This document shows positions 1-8,755 of a DNA stretch of 35,970 nt, piece after piece. Each line of letters starts with the position of its first letter. Within the stretch, counting starts at the first letter, position 1. Below the pieces are notes generated by a model. The model was not told the DNA's origin. It saw only the letters and a list, made by a program, of their open reading frames with translations, and did not search any database. This DNA is from Mycobacterium sp. AT1 (GTDB taxonomy: Bacteria > Actinomycetota > Actinomycetes > Mycobacteriales > Mycobacteriaceae). The stretch lies in NCBI RefSeq assembly GCF_002043095.1, contig NZ_MVOC01000014.1, positions 1 through 35,970 on the forward strand, in the 5' to 3' direction. A program made the translations under genes and the position numbers.

Positions 1-482
1 TAGAGGTCGTCGACGACCTCGGTGACCAGATCGGTGAGACTCTCCACCAGCGTCACGTGAGAGTCGGAGTCGCCGGCGACACCCAGCGACTTCAGCACCA
101 GTTGGCAGAACTGGTGGGTGGTGGCGATCGTCGCGGCGTCGAAGTCTGCCAACGCATCTCGCAGGTTTCGCTTGCGGTCGGCGCGCTCGGTGTCGGTACC
201 CGTGATCAGGTAGTCGACCAACTCGTTGGCACCGGCCGGGGGTGGGTCGTCGAAAGCCGCTGCCGCGTCGGTGATCTGGCGACGGACCCGATCGCGCAGC
301 TCCTGGCTGGCCGCCCTGCCGAAGGTGATGAGCAGCATCTGGTCGAGCGTGGCCACCCCGTCGGCGACGTAGCGCGTCACCAATCCGGCGAGGGCGAACG
401 TCTTGCCCGTTCCGGCGCTCGCCTCGAGCACCGTGGTCGACGCCGCGGCGGGGAGGTCGCCAAGCAGGTCGAAACGCTCCAT
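1..482 (-). CDS. recB: RecB, exonuclease V beta subunit (N-terminal part only)
   Basis: This is the N-terminal 160 residues of RecB, the helicase-nuclease subunit of RecBCD, which unwinds and degrades double-stranded DNA ends. The gene runs off the left edge of the window. The ATG lies at 482-480 and overlaps the recC stop codon by one base (TGATG), so the two genes are translationally coupled. The Walker A motif ASAGTGKT is visible at residues 21-28, as expected for a UvrD/Rep-type (SF1A) helicase. Mycobacterial RecBCD is known to act mainly in single-strand annealing while AdnAB does end resection for recombination. The helicase core and nuclease domain are outside the window, so only the start of the protein is judged here. 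Confidence 0.93.
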   Translation of the reverse strand, partial: MERFDLLGDLPAAASTTVLEASAGTGKTFALAGLVTRYVADGVATLDQMLLITFGRAASQELRDRVRRQITDAAAAFDDPPPAGANELVDYLITGTDTERADRKRNLRDALADFDAATIATTHQFCQLVLKSLGVAGDSDSHVTLVESLTDLVTEVVDDL

Positions 483-3400
483 CAGACGGTCACTTCCGCG
501 CGCAGCATCGGCAGCCAGAGCCGGGCCGAGTAGGCGCCGAGTCGATGCGTCTCGCCGTCGACCTCCTCGCCGGGCCGCAGGGGCTGCATGAGCTCCTTGA
601 GCCAGGCGTTCGCGCCCCAGGCCCGAACCTGGGCGGGGTCCTGATCCTCGGCGGGATACATGCCCGACTTCCACCGGAAGGAGGCCTCCCGTTCTGGGTC
701 GCCACCCTCGAGGCGGGCGCTCGCCCACGCGTAGGACGTCTTCACGGGCAGCGGCAGCGGCTCGCGGCGACCGGCGTCGTAGATCTTGACTAGATCTCCG
801 AGAATGTCCACCGCCGGCTGCCGCGGTTGCCCGAGACCCCGCTGGCTTGGCCGGGTCGACCGCCGAGCCCGCCCGATGCAGATGGCCGTCCAGTCCCGGT
901 CGGGATGCTGGGCGTACAACGCCAGCAACGGAATCCACGACGCGAGCAGGTGCTTGCCGTCGAGCTTGGAGTAGGTGACCGAGACCAGGTGGTCGTCGAA
1001 GACTGGCGACACGGTGCCCGTCAACCGGCGTCCGGCACCCAGGTCGACGTCCACGTCGTAGGCCTCCGCGTCGGCCGTGCGATGGGCCAGCGCCGTGCTG
1101 GCGAGCGTGGTCGCCTGCTCGCGCAGTTCGCCGGCCTTGCGCCACCCCAGCTGCCCCGGCGGCAGGGTGCCCCGGCGCCACTCTGCCTGCCGGGCGTCGT
1201 CGGGGCTCATGCCACGCAACATGTCGGTGAGCATTCGGTCGCCGACCGCCCACTGCTCGAGGGCATCTATGTCGACCGAGATTTCGTCGGAGACACCGTC
1301 GACGTCCCAGGGCAGGGTGTACTCCAGCGCGCGAAAGAACCCCTTCACCGGATCCTTGAAGAAGCCAACCAGATCGGCCAGCGCGACGTCGTCGTGCGGC
1401 TGGGCGGGCAGCGGGCCGGAGACGAACTTCGGTTGGTCGCGACGCTCGCTGCTGCTGGCCTTGGCGGCCTTGAGCACCGTGGAGTCGAAGGTGAACGGCA
1501 CGCCGGGCACCAGCTTGCCGGGAATGACGTTGCGAATGTCGAAGGGCTGCAACGGGTGATGCACGACGACCCGGTCTCGGACACGTTGCGGCGTCGTGGC
1601 GTCCAGGGCGTCGAGCAGCTCGGCCAGCGGCACCGCCGGCGGCCGCGGTTGTCCGGAGTTGGCGTTGGCACCGGTGTAGGTGATCACCAACTTCTCGGTG
1701 GCCGCGCCGACGGCGTCGAGCAGCAGTTGCCGGTCCTCGGATCGACTGTCGCGCTCACCGGTCAACGGGCTGCGGGCCAGCACGTCGTCTCCGTCGGTGA
1801 CGCCCTGGCGGGGAAAGACTCCGTCGTCGAGACCGACCAGACAGACCACCCGGTGCGGCACCGACCGCATCGGCACCATCGTGCACACCGTCAGCGTGCC
1901 GGTGCGGAAGTTGGCCCTGGTCGGCCGGCCGGCGAGGTGACGTTCCAGCAGCGCCTTGACGTCGGGCAGACGCAGCACGGTATTCGCCCGCGGCCCGGCG
2001 TCGTTGAGCACCCGACCGAATTCGCGCTGCATCTGACTGGTCTGCCACGCATCGGCGTCGTCCACCCTGGTCATCATCGTGATGCCCTCGGTCAGCGCGT
2101 GCAGCCAGTGCTCGAGCGGATGGTCGCCGGTGAGCGCGGTGACGGTGCGCTCCAACCGGTCCACGAACTCGGCGAGCTGTCCGGCGAGCTCCACGCGGTT
2201 GCTGCCGACGTCGTCCAGCGGCAGGGTGGCCCCGACCCAGGCGTGCGCGTCGTCGGACATGGCGACCCCGGCGAGCACCCTGTCGACGCCGAAACGCCAT
2301 GTGTTGTGGACGAAGTCGACGCCGTAGGGCTGCCGATGCTCCTGGTCGAACCCCCAGCGGACGTTCGCCTGGCGCACCCAACGGGTGATGTCCTCGAGGT
2401 TGTCGTCGGTGAAGCCGAAGCGGGCCCGCACCGGGGCGGACTGGGCGAGGTTGAGCACCTCGCTGGCGGTCACCCGGCTGCCGGCCAGCGCGAGCAGTTG
2501 GGACGCGACGCCCAGCAGCGGATTCGTTTGCACCAGTGAACGATCCGCGAGCCGCATCCGCAGCTGGTGGGCCGGGTGGGCGCCGCGCAGCACGTCGCCG
2601 AGGCCGAAGTCGGCGTTGATCAGCGGCGCGTATGCCTCGACGTCGGGGCACATGACCAGGATGTCGCGGGGCTCCAGCGTCGGGTCGTCGGCGAGTAGGC
2701 CCAGGAGCACCTCCCGCAGCACGTCGACCTGCCTGGCCTGACCGTGGCATGCATGCACCTGGACGGACCGGTCGGTTGCCGTCACCGTCCGCCCCGGTGG
2801 CCGAACGGTATTCGCGGCGATGTCGGACTGCAACCAGCCCAGCAGGGTGTCGGGATGTTCGCGGTTGCCGAGGCTCTCGTCGGTGGCGAGGTCGGTGGGC
2901 AGGATCATCTGCAACTCGCGCAGATCCCTGCCGAGGGTGGCGAGCAGCGGATGGTGCACGGCGCGATGGCTGGCGTCGTCGCGACGGGGGACGGGACCGC
3001 GGGTCCCCGCCAGGGCGCGCCACATGTCGTCGCTGGGATGCGGCAGCCACAGGTGCACGTCGTGGTGGGTCGACAGCGCGTCGACGAGCTCGATCTCGGT
3101 GATCGGCAACCTGGTGTGGCCGAACAGGGACAGCCGCGGCGGCAGGTCCGACGGCGACTTGCGAAGGCGGGCAACGGTTTCGTGGTGGCGCACGTGCGGA
3201 GGATCGGCGTCGACCCGGTCGACGAGCGCCTGCCACAGCGGAGGTTGCCAGCCGAGGTCGGCGTCGAGGTCGACGGTGCCGTCGCGCCAGTCGGCGAGCA
3301 ACTGCGGGCGTTGTCGGGCATACGACGCGAACAGTCCCGCGATCCTACGGGCCACGGAGTAGCGCCTGCCCTGCCACAGCTCCTTCTCCTCGCCGGTGGC

Positions 3401-3760
3401 GAAGTGGCCGAGGTGGGTGGCCAGCGTCCGGCACCACGGCTGGTCGAGGCTCTCGTCGACGACCTCCAGCAGCGGCCACACCATGGCGTCCGGCGACCAG
3501 GGATCGTCGTCGGCGGTGCCGGTTATCTCGGCGATGAGAGAGTGCGGGTTCCTGAACTGGACCCCCGCACACACACCGTCGGCACCCGTACCGCGGCCGA
3601 GGACGTGGGACAGGCGCTGGCTCAGCCACCGCTCGACGCCGCGGGCGGGCACCAGGACCAGTTCCATCGCGAAGGGATCGTCGAGGGGTCGGCTGAGGAG
3701 GGCGCCAAGACCGTCGGCGAGGAGGTCGGTCCGTTCGGCGCGGTGAAGGTGAAGCGACAT
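482..3760 (-). CDS. recC: RecC, exonuclease V gamma subunit
   Basis: A 1092-residue RecC, full length for mycobacteria. RecC is the non-catalytic scaffold of RecBCD: it splits the duplex and channels the strands to RecB and RecD. The protein starts MSLHLHRAERTDLLADGLG, and its first ~350 residues have the inactive-helicase layout typical of the family. The C-terminal third is a degenerate nuclease-like domain. It ends one base inside recB, so recC-recB form an operon read leftwards. The ATG at 3760 is the first good start after the intergenic gap, and a TAGGCT -10-like hexamer lies just upstream (about 3774-3769), so the mRNA may have a very short leader. Long open frames on the opposite strand are compositional shadows. 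Confidence 0.96.
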   Translation of the reverse strand: MSLHLHRAERTDLLADGLGALLSRPLDDPFAMELVLVPARGVERWLSQRLSHVLGRGTGADGVCAGVQFRNPHSLIAEITGTADDDPWSPDAMVWPLLEVVDESLDQPWCRTLATHLGHFATGEEKELWQGRRYSVARRIAGLFASYARQRPQLLADWRDGTVDLDADLGWQPPLWQALVDRVDADPPHVRHHETVARLRKSPSDLPPRLSLFGHTRLPITEIELVDALSTHHDVHLWLPHPSDDMWRALAGTRGPVPRRDDASHRAVHHPLLATLGRDLRELQMILPTDLATDESLGNREHPDTLLGWLQSDIAANTVRPPGRTVTATDRSVQVHACHGQARQVDVLREVLLGLLADDPTLEPRDILVMCPDVEAYAPLINADFGLGDVLRGAHPAHQLRMRLADRSLVQTNPLLGVASQLLALAGSRVTASEVLNLAQSAPVRARFGFTDDNLEDITRWVRQANVRWGFDQEHRQPYGVDFVHNTWRFGVDRVLAGVAMSDDAHAWVGATLPLDDVGSNRVELAGQLAEFVDRLERTVTALTGDHPLEHWLHALTEGITMMTRVDDADAWQTSQMQREFGRVLNDAGPRANTVLRLPDVKALLERHLAGRPTRANFRTGTLTVCTMVPMRSVPHRVVCLVGLDDGVFPRQGVTDGDDVLARSPLTGERDSRSEDRQLLLDAVGAATEKLVITYTGANANSGQPRPPAVPLAELLDALDATTPQRVRDRVVVHHPLQPFDIRNVIPGKLVPGVPFTFDSTVLKAAKASSSERRDQPKFVSGPLPAQPHDDVALADLVGFFKDPVKGFFRALEYTLPWDVDGVSDEISVDIDALEQWAVGDRMLTDMLRGMSPDDARQAEWRRGTLPPGQLGWRKAGELREQATTLASTALAHRTADAEAYDVDVDLGAGRRLTGTVSPVFDDHLVSVTYSKLDGKHLLASWIPLLALYAQHPDRDWTAICIGRARRSTRPSQRGLGQPRQPAVDILGDLVKIYDAGRREPLPLPVKTSYAWASARLEGGDPEREASFRWKSGMYPAEDQDPAQVRAWGANAWLKELMQPLRPGEEVDGETHRLGAYSARLWLPMLRAEVTV

Positions 3761-3865
3761 TTGACGTCAGCCTAGGGGGCACCGCCGACACGGGTCGCGG
3801 CAATTCCCATCGATCCTGCCGCAGGTTCACAGTGAGTGTCCAGAAATGCCGCCTACCGTAATCGG

Positions 3866-3940
3866 CGGAGCTTCCCCCAGCTCCACAGATGGCTCGGCCC
3901 CGTCACGACCTCCCCCCTGTGGTGACGGGGCCGAGATCGT
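3866..3940 (+). ncRNA. 6C-type small RNA (copy 1)
   Basis: Two consecutive hairpins with C-rich loops match the actinobacterial 6C RNA motif. Hairpin 1: GGAGCT (3867-3872) pairs with AGCTCC (3879-3884) around the loop TCCCCC. Hairpin 2: a perfect 14-bp stem (3893-3906 with 3922-3935) closes a loop containing six C. A TACCGT -10-like hexamer (3854-3859) sits 7 nt before hairpin 1. 6C RNA (B11 in M. tuberculosis) is known to pair with mRNAs through its C-rich loops. Here hairpin 1 has five C rather than six, and few T follow the second stem, so the 3' end is less certain than in copy 2 near 24.1 kb. Confidence 0.72.
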
Positions 3941-3951
3941 CTATAGGGTCC

Positions 3952-4740
3952 ATGGCGATGGCCGACCAACCGCTCAGGGACCACATCCTTCGACGTGCCG
4001 CTGCCGACGACGACCTTGGCGCACGTGCGCGGCTGGTGGTGTCCGCCGCGTGGCACGACCTGCCCGCCGACGCCCCGCTGAGCGCGGCCACGGATCGGGT
4101 CGACGCCCAGGTCGAGCTGTTGGAGCGACATCACGCCACCGCCTCGACCGCACCGGATGCCGACGACGTCGAACGAGCTTGTGCGGCAATGCGTTCGGCG
4201 GCCAGCGGGCAGACAGAAGCGGAACGTGTCGCGGACGCCCTCTCCGCCGACCGCATCCAGTTCCTCGAGACCAGCCTGGAGTTCCGCGACCGGCACGGGA
4301 CGCAACCGTGCCCGGTGTGCACGGCGAGTGCGCTGGACGACGAGTGGGTGGGGCGGGCGCGCGCCGCGCTGGCCACGGAGAAGGACGCCGCGAGCGCGTT
4401 GCGGGTCGCCAGGTCCGCGGCGCACCGCACCCGACAGGCTTTGTCGGCGCTGGTCCGCGCGGTGCAGGCACCACCAGCCGAGGACGCCGGGCTGTCGGAG
4501 ATCGTCGCCGCCCGTGTCGCGCACCAGTCGTTCGCGACGCTGCCGACCGACGACGACGGCGCGCTGGCCGATCACGTCGCCGGGGCGCTACCCGAGCTCT
4601 CGGCGGCCTACGGCGCGCTCGGGACGGCCGCTGCTGCTGAGTTGGCGGCCGCCCGCGAAGCGCAGACGTGGCTGCAGGGGTTCCCGTTCCCCCGCGAGCA
4701 TGAGGGCCATTTATGTCTGGTCGCGGGAAGGGCGGGCTAG
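3952..4740 (+). CDS. Hypothetical protein with CPVC zinc-hook-like motif; probable remnant of an SMC/Rad50-like ATPase
   Basis: A 262-residue Ala/Glu/Arg-rich protein with long predicted helices around a CPVC motif. The layout (helical arm, CxxC, helical arm) resembles the zinc-hook coiled coil of Rad50/SbcC-like proteins. I also recall large actinobacterial AAA ATPases with a CPVCG element in their coiled coil. No Walker A, Walker B or ABC signature is present and the length is far below a full ATPase, so it is probably an isolated middle piece. ATG at 3952 (MAMADQPLRD) is preferred because the frame upstream runs through the second hairpin of the 6C RNA; ATG 3958 is also possible. Its stop shares the palindrome CTAG with the convergent echA3 stop. 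Function unknown; it may be a decaying gene. Confidence 0.55.
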   Translation: MAMADQPLRDHILRRAAADDDLGARARLVVSAAWHDLPADAPLSAATDRVDAQVELLERHHATASTAPDADDVERACAAMRSAASGQTEAERVADALSADRIQFLETSLEFRDRHGTQPCPVCTASALDDEWVGRARAALATEKDAASALRVARSAAHRTRQALSALVRAVQAPPAEDAGLSEIVAARVAHQSFATLPTDDDGALADHVAGALPELSAAYGALGTAAAAELAAAREAQTWLQGFPFPREHEGHLCLVAGRAG

Positions 4741-5450
4741 CTGCGGGCGAACTCCTCGGGCAGGCCGTCGATGCCCGCCTGAATCGCTGCGATCGCGTCC
4801 GTCCTGGCCTTGAGCTTGCTGGCCCGGTGCGCCTTGGGGTTCAACCCGGCGGCGGCCTCGGCGGCCACGTCGTGGGCGCGGGCCAGCACGTTGCCGTCCT
4901 CGACGATCTCGTCCAGCCAGCCGGCGCGCACCGCATCCTCGCCGGTGAACACTGCCGCCATCGACACTGCGCGCTGAAAGGCCGAGCGCGTCAATCTGTT
5001 TCGCATGATCTCGATGGCCGAGATCGGCAGCACCATCCCGATCGCCACCTCGTTGGCCTGGCACCGCGAGCTGGGCGACCCGACCCGGTGGTCACCGCTC
5101 AGCATCAGGAAGGACCCCATGGCGATGGCCGGACCCGTCGCCGCCATGATCACCGGAACCGGGAAGCTCAGCAGCCGGATCGACAGCTCGAACCCGCCGG
5201 AGAGCATGCCGAGCGCGGCGGCGGCGTCACCGGAGTTGAAGACGCTGAGGTCGAAGCCCGCGCTGAACACCCGCGAGTTGCCTGCGATGACGACGGCCTT
5301 GACCTCGCCGTCGCCGGCGGCCTTCTCCGCGCGGTCGAGCGCGGAGTTGAGGTTCTGCTGCATGGCCGGCGACAGCACGTTGACCTTGCCGTCGTCGAGC
5401 GTGATCGTGGCGACGGATTCGGTCTGCTCGTAGGCAACGGTGCTTGTCAT
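4737..5450 (-). CDS. echA3: Crotonase-fold enoyl-CoA hydratase/isomerase, EchA3-like
   Basis: A 237-residue protein of the enoyl-CoA hydratase/isomerase (crotonase) superfamily. The N-terminal crotonase strands and an oxyanion-hole segment (FSAGFDLSVF, about residues 62-71) are visible, as is a second one around GPAIAMGSFLMLSGDHR. The usual second catalytic Glu region reads EVAIGMVLP. It probably hydrates or isomerises an acyl-CoA, but the substrate cannot be told from sequence. The symbol rests on position: in M. tuberculosis echA3 (Rv0632c) follows recC in the same orientation. It lies 13 nt downstream of the membrane-protein gene at 5464-6306 and is probably co-transcribed with it. No strong Shine-Dalgarno is seen before the ATG at 5450. 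Confidence 0.88.
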   Translation of the reverse strand: MTSTVAYEQTESVATITLDDGKVNVLSPAMQQNLNSALDRAEKAAGDGEVKAVVIAGNSRVFSAGFDLSVFNSGDAAAALGMLSGGFELSIRLLSFPVPVIMAATGPAIAMGSFLMLSGDHRVGSPSSRCQANEVAIGMVLPISAIEIMRNRLTRSAFQRAVSMAAVFTGEDAVRAGWLDEIVEDGNVLARAHDVAAEAAAGLNPKAHRASKLKARTDAIAAIQAGIDGLPEEFARS

Positions 5451-5463
5451 GAGCCGATCGTAC

Positions 5464-6306
5464 TTAGCGTGTGTGCGCCGAATGGCGGCCAGTCGACCCG
5501 TTCTTCTGAACCCACGGGAGGTCGAGCTCGGTGGTCTCGTCGAACTGCCGCGTGCGCCAGCGGTCCTGGGTTTCGGCCGCGGCCTTGTTCATCCGGTCGA
5601 TCTCGGCGCGGAAGACGTCGGGCTGGGTCTCCTTGGACGCGTAATGGAAGTACGACAGCACGCTGCGCAGGAGTTCGAGCTTCTGCTTCTCGCGCTTGGC
5701 CAGGTCGTGGGTGGTCATCAGCTCGATGCGCTGCACCGGCTGTAGGGTGCCCCAGTCGAGACGGAACTTCGTCTCGAAGGTCCCCCTCTTGTTCCACTGT
5801 CCGGCCTTCTTCGCCTTGGAGTTGGGACGCGGTCGGTCCGAGTAGGTGAGCGTGCCGTCGAACCGGTCCTGGATCGCCCCGCCGAGCTCCGCGCGACTAA
5901 TGGCGGAGTCCCACACCGTTCGCCACTCCTGCCCCGGGGCTAAGCACAGCAGTTCGCTGGGCAGGTCGAGCTCGGCCACCTCGGGCGGACGGTCGGGCTG
6001 GGCGTCTTCGTAGGCGGCGACGGTCGGATGGTTGGCGAAGTCGAGGCGGATGTCGTGGGCTGCGGTCTGGCCGAAGTTGCGCACCACCAGTTCGATCACG
6101 TGCCAGTCGGAGGCGTGCGGTTCCATGAACATCGAGACCTGGGGGCGCACCTGTTCGATCTTGAGCTGACGGTTGCGCTTGAGCTGCCGGTTTGCCCACA
6201 CCAGGACGACGATGCCGAGCGCGAGGGCGGCCCACGCGGCAATCGCCAGCCAACCCCCGGATCCGAGGTTGCTCAGATCGATGAGCCGATCGTTGATCCA
6301 GTCCAC
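5464..6306 (-). CDS. Membrane-anchored conserved hypothetical protein (Rv0633c-like by position and size)
   Basis: A 280-residue protein with one N-terminal membrane helix (about residues 18-40, WLAIAAWAALALGIVVLVW). A basic segment (RQLKRNRQLK) follows, suggesting an N-out/C-in anchor with a cytoplasmic C-terminal domain. That domain includes a beta-rich stretch (HVIELVVRNFGQTAAHDIRL) like those of actinobacterial proteins of unknown function, and a charged C-terminal helix. Gene order (recC, echA3, this gene) and length match Rv0633c of M. tuberculosis as I recall it, where it is annotated as a possible exported protein. No enzymatic motif is visible. It marks the left boundary of the syntenic core before the polysaccharide genes. 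Confidence 0.75.
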   Translation of the reverse strand: MDWINDRLIDLSNLGSGGWLAIAAWAALALGIVVLVWANRQLKRNRQLKIEQVRPQVSMFMEPHASDWHVIELVVRNFGQTAAHDIRLDFANHPTVAAYEDAQPDRPPEVAELDLPSELLCLAPGQEWRTVWDSAISRAELGGAIQDRFDGTLTYSDRPRPNSKAKKAGQWNKRGTFETKFRLDWGTLQPVQRIELMTTHDLAKREKQKLELLRSVLSYFHYASKETQPDVFRAEIDRMNKAAAETQDRWRTRQFDETTELDLPWVQKNGSTGRHSAHTR

Positions 6307-6630
6307 TGCGCCCCTGCCTCATTGCATTGCGTTTGCCCGAGACTTTAGTGCGTCCCTGACGACCGCGTAAACTCCAGGCGGCGAGCCTGTTAGCCGACTG
6401 TCAATAGTTCGAATCCGGCGAGAGTTCCGGCAGGACGTTTGCCATGCCATTTGCTCGGTGGCCGGTCGGTGGAATGCGCCGGCGCCCACCCGCGTCGGAG
6501 CGTCGTGAGGTGACCTCGACCGTCGCGGAATGCCTTGTCCGGCAGCAGCTTTCGATTCCAAGCGGGGCGGGGTGGCGACTTTTCGTTTTACGCGGCGATT
6601 TACCCCCGTGCTGATAACATTGCTGCGCAA
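6307..6630 (+). promoter_or_regulatory. Intergenic region with promoter of the first glycosyltransferase gene
   Basis: A 324-nt gap between divergent genes with no credible coding frame. Close to the right end, GATAAC/TAACAT (6613-6620) is a plausible -10 box about 10 nt before the ATG at 6631. No Shine-Dalgarno lies between them, so the transcript may be leaderless or nearly so, which is common in mycobacteria. The segment around 6590-6605 is AT-richer than its surroundings. I see no tRNA, repeat or insertion-sequence end here. Confidence 0.4.
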
Positions 6631-7770
6631 ATGAGCACGGCCGATTCTGAACCCCATGGCGGTGGGCCTGCGCCCTTGCGTCTGGCTTTCCTGACCGAGC
6701 TCTACCATCCACACGTCGGCGGCCAGGAAGTCTTCTTCCAGGAGCTTGCCGAGGCATTGGTCCGACGCGGACATGCCGTGGACGTCTTTTGCATCACCCA
6801 CGACGCCGCGCTGCCCGCCAGCGAATGGGTGAACGGGGTAAACGTCCATCGCAGCCAGGGCAGTGGCGTCTACCCGCGGCCGGTGATTCCGTTCCTCCGC
6901 CGCAACTGGTCCGACATCTTCCGCTACAGCGCCGAGGTGCGACGGATCGCCGCAGGCGGTCGATACGACTTTCACCTGCTGAACCAGTGGCCGCTGTTCC
7001 ACGTGCCCGCGCTGAGCAAACGGGCGCGGGCACGCAGCGCCATCCACTGGTGCGAAGTGCGCACCGCCGACCCCGTGATGGTCCTGCAACGGGTGTTCCC
7101 GCGGATGGTCGCGACCAACTTCGCCGTCGGGGAGGCCGTCGCCGCCGAGATCGGTCGCCAGTCCGGACGGGACTTCACGGTCCTGCCGAGCGGCATCGAA
7201 CTCGACCGTTACCGGTCGGCTGACCGCAGCACCCGCTCCGGGGTGCTCTACGTCGGACGGCTGGCCCCGCACAAGAACATGCCGCTGCTGGTCGACGCGT
7301 TCGACCTCGCCGTCGCCCGCGGTCTGGCCGGCGATCTGACCATCGCCGGTGACGGGCCGTCGCGAGCCGACGTCGCCGAGTATGCGAGCCGCTCGCCCAA
7401 CGCGGCGCGGATCAAGGTGCTCGGCTCGGTATCGGAGGCGCAGAAGATCGAACTCCTCTCGCGCGCTTCGGTTCTGGGGATGCCGAGCACCCGCGAAGGG
7501 TTCCCCCGGGTGATCGCCGAGGCCATGGCGAGCGGGCTTCCCGTCGTCACGCCCAGCTTCGAGGAGAACGGCGGCAAGGACGTGGTGGCGCAGTACGGTG
7601 CGGGCATCGTGTGTGGCACCGCGCCTGCCGACCTCGCCGAGGCCCTGTTGGCCGCCGAAGCCGGATGGGACGGTTTCTCCCGGGCGGGGCTCGACGGCGC
7701 GACGTCGCTGGACTGGTCGGGCATCGCGGCGACGTTCGAAACCCGGGTCCGGCAGACGATCCCGACATGA
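6631..7770 (+). CDS. Glycosyltransferase family 4 (GT-B fold)
   Basis: A 379-residue retaining glycosyltransferase of the GT4 type, likely adding one sugar to the lipid-linked repeat unit on the cytoplasmic face. The N-terminal domain opens with LRLAFLTELYHPHVGGQE, the usual acceptor-domain start with a Gly-rich loop. The C-terminal nucleotide-sugar domain has VLYVGRLAPHKN and the GT4 E-x7-E motif (E289 and E297 in REGFPRVIAEAMASG). ATG 6631 is chosen because the GT4 fold begins soon after it and a -10-like box sits just upstream. The in-frame extension from 6535 would be atypical. It is the first gene of a rightward unit and lies 31 nt before the epimerase gene. Sugar specificity cannot be inferred. 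Confidence 0.9.
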   Translation: MSTADSEPHGGGPAPLRLAFLTELYHPHVGGQEVFFQELAEALVRRGHAVDVFCITHDAALPASEWVNGVNVHRSQGSGVYPRPVIPFLRRNWSDIFRYSAEVRRIAAGGRYDFHLLNQWPLFHVPALSKRARARSAIHWCEVRTADPVMVLQRVFPRMVATNFAVGEAVAAEIGRQSGRDFTVLPSGIELDRYRSADRSTRSGVLYVGRLAPHKNMPLLVDAFDLAVARGLAGDLTIAGDGPSRADVAEYASRSPNAARIKVLGSVSEAQKIELLSRASVLGMPSTREGFPRVIAEAMASGLPVVTPSFEENGGKDVVAQYGAGIVCGTAPADLAEALLAAEAGWDGFSRAGLDGATSLDWSGIAATFETRVRQTIPT

Positions 7771-7801
7771 CCTGTAACGGAAGACGATTCGAGGAGTGCC
7801 C

Positions 7802-8755
7802 ATGCGCGTAGCGGTGACCGGTGGTGCCGGCTTCGTCGGCAGGGAGCTGGTGCGTGCCCTGCAACCCAAGGCCGAGGTATTGGTGGCCGACCGCCTGCGC
7901 TACGGCATGCCCGACTGGCTGGCGAGCCCGCCCGACGGTGTCCGCCTCAGCCAGGTCGACATCCGCGACGCCGCGGCGATCCGCGGGGTGATCGAGGAGT
8001 TCCGACCCGACGCGGTGGTGCATCTGGCGGCGATCCACTACATCCCGGAATGCGACGCCGATCCGCCGCTTGCGGTGTCCACCAACGTCGCAGGCACCGT
8101 GAACGTGCTGGCGGCCTGCCCGCCGGGGACCCGCTTCGTCTTCGCCAGCAGCGGTGCGGTCTACGAGCCCGACGAGGCGCCGCACCAGGAGCTGGTGTCC
8201 TCGCTGAAGCCCGCCGACATCTACGGCATCACCAAGCTGCAGGGCGAGGCCTACGTGCGCGCGTTCGCCGCCGACCACGGCCTGTCCTGCGGGATCGTGC
8301 GCCTGTTCAACGTCATCGGTCCCGGCGAGACCAACCCCCATCTGCTGCCTGCGATCATCGCCCAGTTGCGGGACGGGGCGACGTCGATCGACCTCGGCAA
8401 CACCTGGCCCAAGCGGGACTACATCGACGTGCGTGACGCCGCGGCCGGATTTGCCGCGGTCGCACTGGGCGCGAACCCGCCCGGCGTGGCGTGCGAGGTG
8501 GTCAATCTCGGCAGCGGCCAGCAGTATTCGGTCGACGACATCCTCGGACGCATGCGGTCGGTGCTGGGGTTGCAGTTCGAGGTGCGCCAAGATCCGAAGC
8601 GCATGAGGGCGGTCGACCGCCCGTTCCTCGGCGCCGACATCTCCCGCATCAGGGACGTCTTCGGGTGGGCCCCGGCCAATGACGTCGACTCCACGCTCGA
8701 ACGGACCTGGGCCACCCCCGACTTCCTGCCGGACCTGCAGGGGCGGCTGACATAG
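7802..8755 (+). CDS. NAD-dependent epimerase/dehydratase (SDR, extended type)
   Basis: A 317-residue extended short-chain dehydrogenase/reductase that probably makes or converts a nucleotide sugar for the polysaccharide. The Rossmann motif GGAGFVG is at residues 7-13. The active-site strand SSGAVY is at 116-121 and the catalytic YxxxK is Y141-K145 (YGITK). The sequence is GalE/RmlB-like, but which sugar is used cannot be told. The ATG at 7802 has a good Shine-Dalgarno (GAGGAG, 7791-7796); an in-frame GTG at 7796 overlaps that site and is not favoured. The stop TAG overlaps the apparent AUA start of the next glycosyltransferase. Confidence 0.9.
   Translation: MRVAVTGGAGFVGRELVRALQPKAEVLVADRLRYGMPDWLASPPDGVRLSQVDIRDAAAIRGVIEEFRPDAVVHLAAIHYIPECDADPPLAVSTNVAGTVNVLAACPPGTRFVFASSGAVYEPDEAPHQELVSSLKPADIYGITKLQGEAYVRAFAADHGLSCGIVRLFNVIGPGETNPHLLPAIIAQLRDGATSIDLGNTWPKRDYIDVRDAAAGFAAVALGANPPGVACEVVNLGSGQQYSVDDILGRMRSVLGLQFEVRQDPKRMRAVDRPFLGADISRIRDVFGWAPANDVDSTLERTWATPDFLPDLQGRLT

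Noticed and set aside
827..2539. Very long open frame on the plus strand opposite recC
   Set aside because: Gly/Gln/Arg/Val-rich, repetitive translation without domains. It is a by-product of GC-rich codon use in recC on the other strand.
6319..7869. Long minus-strand frame opposite the first glycosyltransferase
   Set aside because: Low-complexity Arg/Gly/Asp-rich translation with no family motif. The plus-strand gene has clear GT4 motifs.
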